A stretch of 64,000 bases of DNA from Bradyrhizobium viridifuturi. Lineage in GTDB: Bacteria > Pseudomonadota > Alphaproteobacteria > Rhizobiales > Xanthobacteraceae. The notes under the pieces were generated by a model that worked only from the letters and a program-made list of their open reading frames with translations, made no database searches and was not told where the DNA came from. Below are positions 26,801-34,266 of the stretch, in pieces; position 1 is the stretch's first letter, and the number at the start of each line of letters is the position of its first letter. Location: NCBI RefSeq assembly GCF_001238275.1, contig NZ_LGTB01000020.1, forward strand, positions 80,512 to 144,511, written 5' to 3'. The translations under genes and the position numbers were made by a program.

Positions 26801-26954
26801 GCCGCTGGCGATCGGTGCAGGAGAGCCGGGGCGTGAAATCGAGGGCCCGATGGCGGTCGTCATCCTTGGGGGTCTGATGACGTCGATGGCGCTGAGTCTG
26901 CTGGTGCTGCCGACCCTCGCGCTTCGATTTGCACGCTTCAAGAGCCGCCCCTGA
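23826..26954 (+). CDS. RND efflux pump, heavy-metal-efflux (CusA/CzcA) type
   Basis: This ~1042-residue inner-membrane pump starts at ATG 23826. Motifs follow the HME branch of RND proteins: VFPEFAPPQVTIQTEAPGLS, EHVEILVTQPIETSINGLAG, SSSIQGLSVVTVVFQPGSDI, and in helix 4 GEVVDDAVIGVENVVRRLRE. A long periplasmic loop begins at FFGGTFLPDLREGHLILHVS. Twelve membrane segments are expected and the hydrophobic blocks fit. Its adaptor is immediately upstream. The substrate is probably a metal cation; since it lies beside pqqA and lanmodulin, lanthanide or another metal handled by this region is a reasonable guess, not a demonstrated fact. A strong hairpin follows the stop codon. Confidence 0.92.
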   Translation: MTDGTGSDRSGPQAALVAFAIRFRGIVLALSFALLGYGLFALGEAKYGVFPEFAPPQVTIQTEAPGLSPEHVEILVTQPIETSINGLAGVESLRSSSIQGLSVVTVVFQPGSDIYRARQLVTERLSAVAARLPQGVQPPSMTPLTPLAGTVLVIGLTSDRRSLMDLRTVADWTVARRLLAVTGVAQVSTYGKDVRSLQVQVRPDDLIRFRVGMNDVLAAARKATGVRGAGFIDTANQRVTLQTQGQSLTPDQLARTVLLHEGGASVVLGDVATVVTAPEPPIGAALIDGVPGIMLMVSQQYGANTREVTTRAEAALQELRPGLEADGVKLHADIFRPANFIDAATENVLNALLIGGALVVVVLFLFLFDWRTSIISCTAIPLSLIAAVLALQWMGETLNTMTLGGLAIAIGEVVDDAVIGVENVVRRLRENRRATAPRPEARVVLEAFLEVRTAVAYATFAVLLVFFPILTLSGIAGRLFGPLGIAYILAVLASLAVALTVTPALSMLLLVGRTGGQRLHEPPAVRWSRRYYEALLRHIGRYPKLVTAAAAVLTIAGAAMLPFFGGTFLPDLREGHLILHVSAIPGTSLDESLRIGKLMTDTLLKIPGVRRVAQHAGRAEAGIDTVGPHSSEFEVDLEPGLSGRAQSAAEARIRVALAGFPGVSFSSKTYLTERVEETVSGFTAAVVVNIYGPDLDLLERAARDVARELDEVAGAADVQQRSPPGMPQVNVTLRPTDLQRWGLDAVEVLELIRTAYQGDVVGQGYEGNAVFNVIVILDAHVRARVTQIGDLPVRTPSGAYILLKQIADVYETSGRYQIQHLNAQRVQTVTANVSGRDLESFVAAAKRKLAREVTLPPGAHVEFAGAAEAQARSRHDLIINSLLAGTGIVVLLAMVTGHWRNLLLVLINLPFAFVGGVFALALTGGLLSLGSMVGFVTLFGITLRNSILMISHYEHLVLVDGRVWGLDTVIEGAADRLVPILMTSLVTGLGLLPLAIGAGEPGREIEGPMAVVILGGLMTSMALSLLVLPTLALRFARFKSRP

Positions 26955-27002
26955 GCGCGGGCAAGGCGCGCGATGATGCGCCGAGAAAGGATAGGTCGAC
27001 AA

Positions 27003-27042
27003 TGCCACGGCTTCGGCGGCATTCGCCATAGAAGCCGTGGCA
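27003..27042 (-). terminator. Perfect 12-bp hairpin downstream of pqqA, also downstream of the RND gene
   Basis: TGCCACGGCTTC (27003-27014) is exactly complementary to GAAGCCGTGGCA (27031-27042), with a 16-base loop. It begins 17 bases after the pqqA stop codon on the minus strand and lies 48 bases after the stop of the RND gene on the plus strand. There is no long T-run, so it may be a terminator, a bidirectional barrier, or an RNA-stabilising hairpin of the kind often found between pqqA and downstream genes. Confidence 0.7.
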
Positions 27043-27058
27043 GGTCGTCAATGGTGTC

Positions 27059-27139
27059 TTACTTGCGCGCTGCGCAGGCGTACATGTTGATTTCCATGCC
27101 CACCGGCACTTCGACGATCTTCGGTGTTTTCCAGGCCAT
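27059..27139 (-). CDS. pqqA: PqqA, precursor peptide of pyrroloquinoline quinone (orphan copy)
   Basis: This 26-residue reading frame begins MAWKTPKIVEVPVG and ends YACAARK. It contains Glu16 and Tyr20 in E-I-N-M-Y, the two residues that PqqE and PqqD join and that become the PQQ skeleton. A GGGAGAAGGAA ribosome site lies just before the ATG. The peptide is too short for ordinary gene finding. No pqqB, C, D or E gene is in the window, so this copy works with biosynthetic genes elsewhere. Its position next to lanM and an alcohol dehydrogenase suggests that PQQ precursor supply is tied to expression of the lanthanide enzymes. Confidence 0.93.
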   Translation of the reverse strand: MAWKTPKIVEVPVGMEINMYACAARK

Positions 27140-27481
27140 TTCCTTCTCCCAAGTATAAGTTGGCGCAAGCCTCGCGCCGCACGGCAAGCTAGGGCTGGCC
27201 TTTCCAGGGCGCAAGCCGGCCGGTTAAGGACCCGACTTCGCTGCTGGACATGCCGAAGCGGACGACGGCTCGCTGACGTCCGTCCGGCTCTTGAACGGCC
27301 GGGAAATCCCGACGCTGATCTGTCAGGCATTTTCCGACTGCCGGGCGGCGACGCACGGATAAGCAGACCCGATTGCGCCGGCGACGTCTTGCCCAAGAGC
27401 GAAATCGCAACTTTTTTTTGTGATGCGCAGAATCCTGCATCAATAACCGGAGTCCACCCGGCACAATCCTGAGGCACGGAC
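27140..27481. other. Intergenic region between lanM and pqqA
   Basis: This 342-base stretch carries no convincing gene on either strand. It must hold the ribosome site of pqqA (27141-27150) and probably its promoter. A run of eight T on the plus strand near 27413-27420 is the only notable tract. No clear terminator for lanM is visible, so read-through from lanM into pqqA is possible. Confidence 0.5.
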
Positions 27482-27883
27482 TTATTTGAGCAGGCGCAGC
27501 AGCGCCCGGCCGGCGCGCGTCTTCAGCTCTTTCGCATCCAGCGTTCCGTCGTTGTCGGGATCGGCGGCCTTGAAACGCTGCTCGACGACCGCGAGGTATT
27601 CGTCGAGCGTCAGGGTGCCGTCGTGATCCGGATCGGCCATCTTGAGCTCCTTCGCGGTCAGCCGTCCGCGCAATTCGCGGACGTCGAGCGTGCCGTCGTG
27701 GTCGGGATCGAGCTTCGCGAACAGGTCGGCGGCAGCCTTCTTGGCTTCGGCAAGGTCGACGGTACCGTCATTGTCGGGGTCGAGCATCTTGAGCGCGCTG
27801 CGGCCAACCGATGCGGCCAGAGCGGGACCGGACAGGACGGCAGCGGCCAAAGTCAAAGCAAGCGATCGGCGCGAAATCATCAT
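27482..27883 (-). CDS. lanM: Lanmodulin homologue, lanthanide-binding EF-hand protein
   Basis: This 133-residue periplasmic protein has a signal sequence with a twin-arginine-like start (I-S-R-R-S-L-A-L) and cleavage near ALAAS. Four 12-residue EF loops follow at ~35-46 (DPDNDGTVDLAE), 59-70 (DPDHDGTLDVRE), 84-95 (DPDHDGTLTLDE) and 108-119 (DPDNDGTLDAKE). Pro at loop position 2 in every loop and the short 12-13 residue linkers are the marks of lanmodulin, which binds lanthanides with extreme selectivity in Methylobacterium. Two details differ from the well-known protein: loop 4 starts with Asp, not Asn, and loop 3 has Thr at position 9 where Asp is usual. GGGAGACGA precedes the ATG. It is upstream of pqqA on the same strand. 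Confidence 0.93.
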   Translation of the reverse strand: MMISRRSLALTLAAAVLSGPALAASVGRSALKMLDPDNDGTVDLAEAKKAAADLFAKLDPDHDGTLDVRELRGRLTAKELKMADPDHDGTLTLDEYLAVVEQRFKAADPDNDGTLDAKELKTRAGRALLRLLK

Positions 27884-28082
27884 TCGTCTCCCTTGAGTGC
27901 CGCTCCGCCGCGGACGCGGAGTGTGCCCTGTGATCAAGGCCCACCATAGCAGCTTCGACGAAGCTTCCTACAGCGCGTGCGACCAGCACGGCCTGTCGGG
28001 ATTCGGGTGGAAAGAAACTGCCTCACGGCTCATCTGTGGCAGCCGGCCAGATGGCATTGCACCGGAACAAGCGAGGTAACCC

Positions 28083-28328
28083 ATGCGCGGCATTTGCGGG
28101 ACCATGTTGGGCTGCGTCGTCGCGCTCGGTCTGAGTGCGCCCGTGTCCGCGCAAAACACGGTCCCTGCCCCGGCGGCGAAGGCCGTCCAGCCGCGTGTGC
28201 TCACCGGCAAGGAACGGCTCGGACGCAAATGGACCGACGAGCAGCGCATCGACAATTGCAATGTGCCGCTGGACAAGCGGGGCACCAAGCCGCGGCCAAG
28301 TGCCTGCCCCCATGCACCGTCGAGCTGA
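28083..28328 (+). CDS. Small secreted protein of unknown function
   Basis: This 81-residue protein has a signal peptide (MLGCVVALGLSAPVSAQ) and a short basic mature region containing LTGKERLGRKWTDEQRIDNC followed by NVPLDKRGTKPRP. The E-R-L-G-R-K-W-x-D-E-Q-R-x-D-N-C pattern occurs in small conserved proteins of bradyrhizobia; no function is known to me. GCGAGG lies six bases before the ATG. It precedes the second alcohol dehydrogenase gene by 228 bases on the same strand and is divergent from lanM. Confidence 0.7.
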   Translation: MRGICGTMLGCVVALGLSAPVSAQNTVPAPAAKAVQPRVLTGKERLGRKWTDEQRIDNCNVPLDKRGTKPRPSACPHAPSS

Positions 28329-28556
28329 TCGAACCGTTCGCGCTGCGGCATAAGGTCGAGCCGACCGTGGCCTTGCGTATTCCACACGACGGTAAGCTAC
28401 GGACGCATCAGCGGAAAAGTCGACGCCCTCGATCGGCTTTGCGCGGTGACTGGGGTTCGTTCACGTTTTCGTATTGACCCGTTTTGGTTTCAGGCCGATG
28501 GTTCCATCCGCAACGTCAGGATAGGCGTGCAGCAAAAGGTTCATTGGGAGGATAGG

Positions 28557-30221
28557 ATGAGACGCATTGCGCTGGCCGCAAGCCTCGTGATTCTTGCATC
28601 TTACGGTGCAAGCGCTCAGACCAACGAGCAGTTGGTCAAGGGTGCGACGGATACATCGAACGTTCTCAATTACGGAATGGGTTACAACCTTCAGCGCTTC
28701 TCGACGCTGAACCAGATCAACAAGGACACCGTCAAGAATCTGGTGCCGGTCTGGAACTACAGCCTGAACGACGACCGCAGCGAAGAATCGCAGCCGCTCG
28801 TGTATCAAGGCGTCCTCTACGTCACCACGCACAACGCCACGATCGCGATCGACGCCAAGACCGGCAAGCAGATCTGGAAGACCAAGGTCGAATATCCCGC
28901 CGAGACGCCGCGCATCGTCTGCTGCGGCATCATCAATCGCGGCGCTGCCCTCTATGACGGCAAACTGTTCCGCACCACCCTCGACGCCAATGTGATCGCG
29001 CTCGATGCCAAGACCGGCAAGGAGCTGTGGCGCGAGAAGGCTGCGGACATCAAGGAAGGCTACTCGATGACGGTGGCGCCGCTGGTCGCCGACGGCGTCG
29101 TGATCACCGGCATCTCGGGCGCCGAATTCGGCACCCGTGGCTTCATCGACGGCTGGGATCCGGCCACCGGCAAGAAGCTCTGGCGGACCTACTCGATCCC
29201 GACCCCAGACGAGCCCGGCGGCGACACCTGGAAGGGCGATACCTGGAAGCTCGGCGGCGGATCGACCTGGATCACCGGCTCCTACGATGCTGAATTGAAC
29301 ACGGTTTATTGGGGCATCGGCAATCCCGGACCGTTCAACTCGGCCGTGCGTCCCGGCGACAACCTCTACACCTGCTCGGTGCTGGCGCTCGATCCGAAGA
29401 CCGGGAAGATCAAGTGGCACTACCAGTTCTCGCCGAACAACCCGTTCGACTACGACTCGGTGGCCGAGATGGTGCTCGCCGACATGAATGTCGAGGGCAA
29501 GCCGACCAAGGTGCTGATGGACGCCAACCGCAACGGCTTCTTCTACGTGCTCGACCGCACCAACGGGAAGCTGCTCGCGGCCAATCCCTATGTGAACGTC
29601 AACTGGGCTACCGGCGTCGACCTGAAGACCGGACGGCCGATCGAGACCGACGTCGCCAAGGATGCGCGTGACGGCAAGAAGGTCACGGTCTACCCGTCGA
29701 TCCTCGGCGGCAAGAACTGGGAGCCGATGTCGTTCAATCCGCAGACCGGCCTCGCCTATGCCAACACGCTCGCCTTCGGCGGCAAGTACAAGGCCGAGCC
29801 GGTGACGTTCAAGCAGGGCGAATGGTATCTCGGCATGGACCTCACCGACCCCTGGGAATGGGGCACCGGACCGCGCGGCCATCTCAAGGCGATCGATCCG
29901 ATGACCGGCAAGGCGAAGTGGGAAGCGCCGAGCGATATTCCGCGCTTCTCCGGCGTGCTCTCCACGGCCGGCGGCGTGGTGTTCTCCGGTCAGTTGACCG
30001 GCGAGTTCGAGGCGTTCGACGCCGACAACGGCAAGAAGCTCTGGCAGTTCCAGACCGGCTCGGGCATCGAAGGACAACCGGTAACCTGGCAGCAGGACGG
30101 CGTGCAATATGTTGCCGTCACCTCGGGATATGGCGGCGTCTATTCGCTGTTCTCGGGCGACGAGCGGCTTGCCAAGGTGCCGCCCGGCGGCTCGGTGTGG
30201 GTTTTCGCGGTCAAGAACTGA
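28557..30221 (+). CDS. Lanthanide-type PQQ alcohol dehydrogenase (ExaF/PedH-like)
   Basis: This 554-residue periplasmic quinoprotein has a signal peptide (LAASLVILASYGASA). The vicinal disulfide C122-C123 is in RIVCCGIINRGAA. The active-site stretch is NNPFDYDSVAEM: D298 is the expected catalytic base and D300 the extra Asp diagnostic of lanthanide coordination. F-D-Y-D-S instead of W-D-Y-D-G, and the shorter length, separate it from XoxF and place it with ExaF/PedH-like or related dehydrogenases that prefer longer alcohols or aldehydes. GGGAGGATAGG precedes the ATG at 28557. Cytochrome and binding-protein genes follow in the same order as in quinoprotein operons. The true substrate is not fixed by the sequence. 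Confidence 0.93.
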   Translation: MRRIALAASLVILASYGASAQTNEQLVKGATDTSNVLNYGMGYNLQRFSTLNQINKDTVKNLVPVWNYSLNDDRSEESQPLVYQGVLYVTTHNATIAIDAKTGKQIWKTKVEYPAETPRIVCCGIINRGAALYDGKLFRTTLDANVIALDAKTGKELWREKAADIKEGYSMTVAPLVADGVVITGISGAEFGTRGFIDGWDPATGKKLWRTYSIPTPDEPGGDTWKGDTWKLGGGSTWITGSYDAELNTVYWGIGNPGPFNSAVRPGDNLYTCSVLALDPKTGKIKWHYQFSPNNPFDYDSVAEMVLADMNVEGKPTKVLMDANRNGFFYVLDRTNGKLLAANPYVNVNWATGVDLKTGRPIETDVAKDARDGKKVTVYPSILGGKNWEPMSFNPQTGLAYANTLAFGGKYKAEPVTFKQGEWYLGMDLTDPWEWGTGPRGHLKAIDPMTGKAKWEAPSDIPRFSGVLSTAGGVVFSGQLTGEFEAFDADNGKKLWQFQTGSGIEGQPVTWQQDGVQYVAVTSGYGGVYSLFSGDERLAKVPPGGSVWVFAVKN

Positions 30222-30234
30222 GCGCGGAGCACAC

Positions 30235-30585
30235 GTGACTGAAAGAGTAACCCTGTTGACGGCGGCGATCTTCGCCGCCGTCGCGGCGGCCTTGATCACC
30301 TTGATCCCGGCGGCCGCGCAGCAAGCCAGTGCAATCGACCTTGAAGGCCAGACCGACCAAGGCAAGGTCACCTACGCCAAGAACTGCTCGCATTGCCATG
30401 GTCCCAACATGGTCAACTCCGGCACCATCACGCCGGACCTGCGCGCGTTTGCCGGCGACAAGACGCGCTTCGTGACCACGGTGAAGCAAGGCAAGAACGG
30501 CAAGATGCCGCCCTGGGCCGATATCCTGAGCGAGCAGGAAATCGCCGACGTCTGGGCCTTCCTGTCGAGCCGGAGGACCCAATGA
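30235..30585 (+). CDS. c-type cytochrome paired with the second PQQ dehydrogenase
   Basis: This 116-residue cytochrome starts at a GTG (30235) with GGAG upstream, 13 bases after the dehydrogenase stop. It has an N-terminal signal or anchor (LLTAAIFAAVAAALITLI), one haem site CSHCH (51-55) and a likely axial Met91 in KMPPWADIL. It is a small class I cytochrome. The position makes it the electron acceptor of the upstream enzyme. It overlaps the next gene by ATGA. Confidence 0.9.
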   Translation: MTERVTLLTAAIFAAVAAALITLIPAAAQQASAIDLEGQTDQGKVTYAKNCSHCHGPNMVNSGTITPDLRAFAGDKTRFVTTVKQGKNGKMPPWADILSEQEIADVWAFLSSRRTQ

Positions 30586-31519
30586 GGGCCCTGCTTGCCG
30601 GCATTGCGACGGCTCTGCTTCTCGCCACGACGGCGCTGGCGCATGCCGCCGACGCGCCGCTCAAAGTATGCCTCGACGAGGACCTGCCGCCCTTGTCGGC
30701 GCATCATCGCGGCAAACCGGACGCCGGCTTCGACGTCGCGCTCGCGCAAGCGATTGCCGAGCGGCTCGGGCGTCCGCTCAAGATCCAGTGGTTCGAGAGC
30801 AAGCTCGACGAGGATTCGAGCCCGGCGCTGGAAGCCAATGCCCTGCTGTCGGACGGACGTTGCGCGCTGGTCGGCGGCTACGCGCTCACCACGGATTCGC
30901 TGAAGGCGCCCGGCGTCACGACGGCCAAGTTGCCGGACTTCGATGGCGCGACCCGCGACGATCGCCGCCGCCGGATCCCGATCGGAGTGCTGGCGCCAAG
31001 TCAGCCCTACATCTATTCACCGATGACCGTCGTGCTCGGTCCCAAGGCCAAGGACAAGCTCAAGGACCGCAAGATCGCCAATATCGGCGATCTTGCCGGC
31101 CTTCGCCTGACTATCGAAAGCGGCACGCTGGGCGATGCCATCCTGATGACTTTCGACAAGGGAAAACTGATCGAGGACATCACCCACCTCGTTCCCGGAC
31201 GCAGCGACCTCCTGGGAGACCTCGAGCGCGGTGAATTCGACGCCACGCTGCTCGACCTGCGCCGGTTCGACGCCTATCGCGCTGATCATCCCGACACCAA
31301 GATCACGGCGTCGGGATATTATTATCCGATCGGCGCCAACCGCGGCTACGTCGCGCTCGAAACCGACAAGGCATTGCTGGAGGCTGTCAACAAGGTGCTG
31401 TCCGATCTGCAGGCCAACGGCACCATTGCGAGCTCGGCAAGGCGGCAGGCCTCACCTGGCTTCCCCCGCGCGAGCCGATCATTCTCGGCGATGTCTGGCT
31501 GAAGATCCTGAACCGATGA
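30582..31519 (+). CDS. Quinoprotein-associated periplasmic binding protein, 3' end shifted by a missing base
   Basis: This type II periplasmic binding protein starts at ATG 30582 inside the cytochrome stop. It has a signal peptide (ALLLATTALAHA) and the expected LKVCLDEDLPPLSAHHRGKP, GFDVALAQAIAERLGRPL and TIESGTLGDAI. The frame as read ends at 31502 with an arginine/serine-rich tail of about 24 residues. One base added before 31430 turns this tail into E-L-G-K-A-A-G-L-T-W-L-P-P-R-E-P, ending V-W-L-K-I-L-N-R at 31519, a far better C-terminus and 312 residues in total. It is the second XoxJ-like type protein of the window and probably assists the upstream dehydrogenase. Confidence 0.87.
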
Positions 31520-31535
31520 CGGAGGAGATGGCGGA

Positions 31536-32444
31536 CTATCTCAAATAGCTCGCCAGGTTCATGCTCTGGATCTTGGAGATCGCCGAGTAGGACGCCGTCA
31601 GCTGCGCCTGATAAGTCGAAAGCTGCGCCGTTACGGCTGCGACGTCGACGCTGGTGAGGTTGGTCGACAGCGTCTTGGCAAAGTTCTGGTAGTCGCTCTG
31701 GTCGGTGCTGGCGGTCTCGATCTGCGACGCCGCGGTCGAAAGCTTGGCCTGCACGGTCGACGTTGCATCCAGCGCTGTGCTGGCGAGATCAAGCGCTTGC
31801 GTGATGTCGGTCGACGACAACGTCGTGCTGTTGCCGACGTATTTCAACAGCCGCATGACCTGTTCGAAGGCCGGATTGTCGGCGGTGACCCCGTAGGAAA
31901 CGGACTGGCTGTCCGAAACCCGCACCGACGCGATCTCACTGTCACCCTTGTAATAGCTGGTATCTGATGTCGTCAGCGACCCGGTTCCGGTGTCGAAGCT
32001 CGATAGATTCGCGGGTGCCGTGTCGGTGCGGGCACCGCTGAAGACATATTCGCCGTCATACTGGGTATTGAGCAGGCCCTGCATCTGCGACATCGCCTGC
32101 TGGGCGTAGTTGATCACCGATGCAGTCGCCGTGCTGCTGCCCGTGGTAGCCGCGCTGAGCTGGGTCCGCAGCTGCGTGATGATATCGGTCACCGAGCCGA
32201 CCGCCGAATACATCGCCTGCACCTTGTTGTCGGCGAGATTGCTGGCATCGATATAGGTCTGGGCGCGCGTCACCGAGACCTGCAGATTGATGACGCGACC
32301 GGCGTTGGAGCCGTAGCCGCCGAAATCCTCGGATTGCAGCCCGGAGGACTCCTGCACCTGCTCATTGGCCATCGCCGCCTGCAGGCGCAGCGCGCTTGAT
32401 ATCATCTGGTCCGACTGCGCGAAGGTGGCAACACGCATCAGCAT
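31536..32444 (-). CDS. flgL: Flagellar hook-associated protein FlgL
   Basis: This 302-residue protein has the flagellin-like N-terminus RVATFAQSDQMISSALRLQA and the C-terminal helix with SAISKIQSMNLASYLR, the arrangement of HAP3. The middle includes LLNTQYDGEYVFSGARTDT, a conserved FlgL signature. It joins the hook-filament junction together with FlgK, whose gene is directly upstream (16-base gap). It is the last gene of the minus-strand flagellar block. Confidence 0.9.
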   Translation of the reverse strand: MLMRVATFAQSDQMISSALRLQAAMANEQVQESSGLQSEDFGGYGSNAGRVINLQVSVTRAQTYIDASNLADNKVQAMYSAVGSVTDIITQLRTQLSAATTGSSTATASVINYAQQAMSQMQGLLNTQYDGEYVFSGARTDTAPANLSSFDTGTGSLTTSDTSYYKGDSEIASVRVSDSQSVSYGVTADNPAFEQVMRLLKYVGNSTTLSSTDITQALDLASTALDATSTVQAKLSTAASQIETASTDQSDYQNFAKTLSTNLTSVDVAAVTAQLSTYQAQLTASYSAISKIQSMNLASYLR

Positions 32445-32460
32445 GACGACGGCCTCACAC

Positions 32461-34239
32461 TCAAGCTGCGGTCATCGCGGTCATCAGCGCCGAGAACATG
32501 GCGTTGATGGCCGTGATGATCTGGGACGCCGCAGCGTACTTGTTCTGCAGGGCACTCAGATTGGCGCTTTCCTGGTCGATGTTGACGCCGGATTGCGACG
32601 ACAGCGAACTCGCATAGGTCGATTGCGCAGTCTGCTTGGCGGTGTAGGTCGACGACGCCTGGGTCGCCTTGCTGGCGACGTTGGCGATGATCGCGGCTGC
32701 ATAGTCGGTGAACGAGCCGGTGGTGGCGCCGAGCCCACCCGCCATGGCAAAATTGGTCGACCCGGTCAGCGCGCTCGAGAGCGCGTTCACGACCGTTGCC
32801 GAGCCCGCGGACAGCACCGAGCTTCCAACGGACAACGTCGACGACGCGTCGAGTGTCGACGTCGGCAGCGTCGCCGTGCCGCTGAGGATGTCGCTGCGAA
32901 CCGCGATGTTGGAAGCGCCGGTCCCCGTGATCAGGTCGTTGAGTCCGAAGTAATCCGAGAAGCCCTCGCCCGAACTGCCGACCGAGCTCGTCATCTGGTT
33001 GATGGCAATACCGTTGCCGGATCCAGTGGCAGAGATCGTCAGATGCCCGTTGGCATCGACCGATGCGGATACGCCCGAAATCCCGTTGATCGCGGTGGCG
33101 AGCGCGCCGACCGTCGTGTAGGACGCCAGATTGAGGTCCTGGTAGGACACCAGATTGCCGCTCTTGTCCGCGACCGCAATCCGCACCGTTCCCGTTGCCG
33201 ACAGCGGTGTCGCGTTGCTCACGGTGGTGGTTCCGGTCAGGCTGGCCGGCGGCGGCATCGACGTGCCTTGGTTCGATACGGCGTTGACGCTCGCGGCCAA
33301 CTGCTGGGCAAGTTCGTCGAGCTGCGACTGCGCGGCCGGCAATGTCTGGTCCCGCAGGGCGATCAGCGCGCTGACCTTGCCGGAGGTGATCTGCGAGGTG
33401 ATGTCGACCCCGTTGACGGTGATGCCGCTGAAGCCGCTTGTCGCCGATCCCGCCACATACGTCGTCGATGCCGTGACATTGGACGTCGGCGTGTAGCTCA
33501 AGGGGTGCGCCGTGCTGTCGACCAGCGCCTGGCCCGAGCCGCTATAGATCTGCAGATCACCGCTCGAATTGGTGAAATAGCTCACGTTCATTTGCGACGC
33601 GAGGTCCTGCAGCGCGCTGTTGCGCTGGTCCTCGAGATCGGCGGTCGGCTGGCCCGCAGCCGCTTCCTGCTTGATCTGCTTGTTGAGGTCGGAGATCTGC
33701 TGCAGATCGGAATTGATGTCGCTGACCGACGAGGCGATGTCCTGGTCCGCATCGGCGCGCAGCTTCTGGATGCCGCTCGAGGTCTGCTGCAGCTGCGTTG
33801 TGACCGCGTTGAGCGCGCTGACGGCGTTCGACTGAAGCGAGGCGCTGCTCGGCGTGCTCGCCAGCGACGACAACGCCGATTCGAATGCTGCGAGCGTATT
33901 GGCCAGCGAGGTGCCCGTCGTGGAGCTGTCCCCGCTCGAGGTCGAGCCATAGAGCTGCTGGAGCTCGGTCAGATAGTTGTTGTTGGTGTCCGCGGCCCCA
34001 AGATCGGAATCGGCTCCGACCAGCGACTTCAGGAGCAGCTTGTCCACCGAGCTGCTGATCCCGGTGATCGTAACGCCGGTACCGACGCCAGCGGTGACGC
34101 TGCTGCTCTGGTTGGCGGTCTTCTCGGTATAGCCCTTGGTGTCGGCATTGGAGATATTGGCCGAGGCGATGCTGATCTGCACCTGCGTGGCTGACAGCCC
34201 GCTGAATGCGATGCTCCGTGCAATATCGAGCGACGACAC
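32461..34239 (-). CDS. flgK: Flagellar hook-associated protein FlgK
   Basis: This 592-residue hook-filament junction protein starts MSSLDIARSIAFSGLSATQV and contains the rod/hook N-terminal motif IASANISNADTKGYTEK. The FlgK helical segment (DINSDLQQISDLNKQIKQE) and the C-terminal motif SALQNKYAAASQIITAINAM are present. The middle is rich in Ser, Thr and Ala, typical of exported flagellar proteins. Together with flgL and an FlgN-like chaperone gene upstream it forms the hook-associated part of the cluster. Confidence 0.93.
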   Translation of the reverse strand: MSSLDIARSIAFSGLSATQVQISIASANISNADTKGYTEKTANQSSSVTAGVGTGVTITGISSSVDKLLLKSLVGADSDLGAADTNNNYLTELQQLYGSTSSGDSSTTGTSLANTLAAFESALSSLASTPSSASLQSNAVSALNAVTTQLQQTSSGIQKLRADADQDIASSVSDINSDLQQISDLNKQIKQEAAAGQPTADLEDQRNSALQDLASQMNVSYFTNSSGDLQIYSGSGQALVDSTAHPLSYTPTSNVTASTTYVAGSATSGFSGITVNGVDITSQITSGKVSALIALRDQTLPAAQSQLDELAQQLAASVNAVSNQGTSMPPPASLTGTTTVSNATPLSATGTVRIAVADKSGNLVSYQDLNLASYTTVGALATAINGISGVSASVDANGHLTISATGSGNGIAINQMTSSVGSSGEGFSDYFGLNDLITGTGASNIAVRSDILSGTATLPTSTLDASSTLSVGSSVLSAGSATVVNALSSALTGSTNFAMAGGLGATTGSFTDYAAAIIANVASKATQASSTYTAKQTAQSTYASSLSSQSGVNIDQESANLSALQNKYAAASQIITAINAMFSALMTAMTAA

Positions 34240-34266
34240 GACCTACTCCCTCCAGCGCCGGCCCGA

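Noticed and set aside
28461..30371. Minus-strand open frame of 636 codons opposite the second PQQ dehydrogenase
   Set aside because: Antisense shadow of a gene with clear motifs, ribosome site and signal peptide.
32365..34194. Plus-strand open frame opposite flgK
   Set aside because: Antisense to flgK; arginine-rich shadow.
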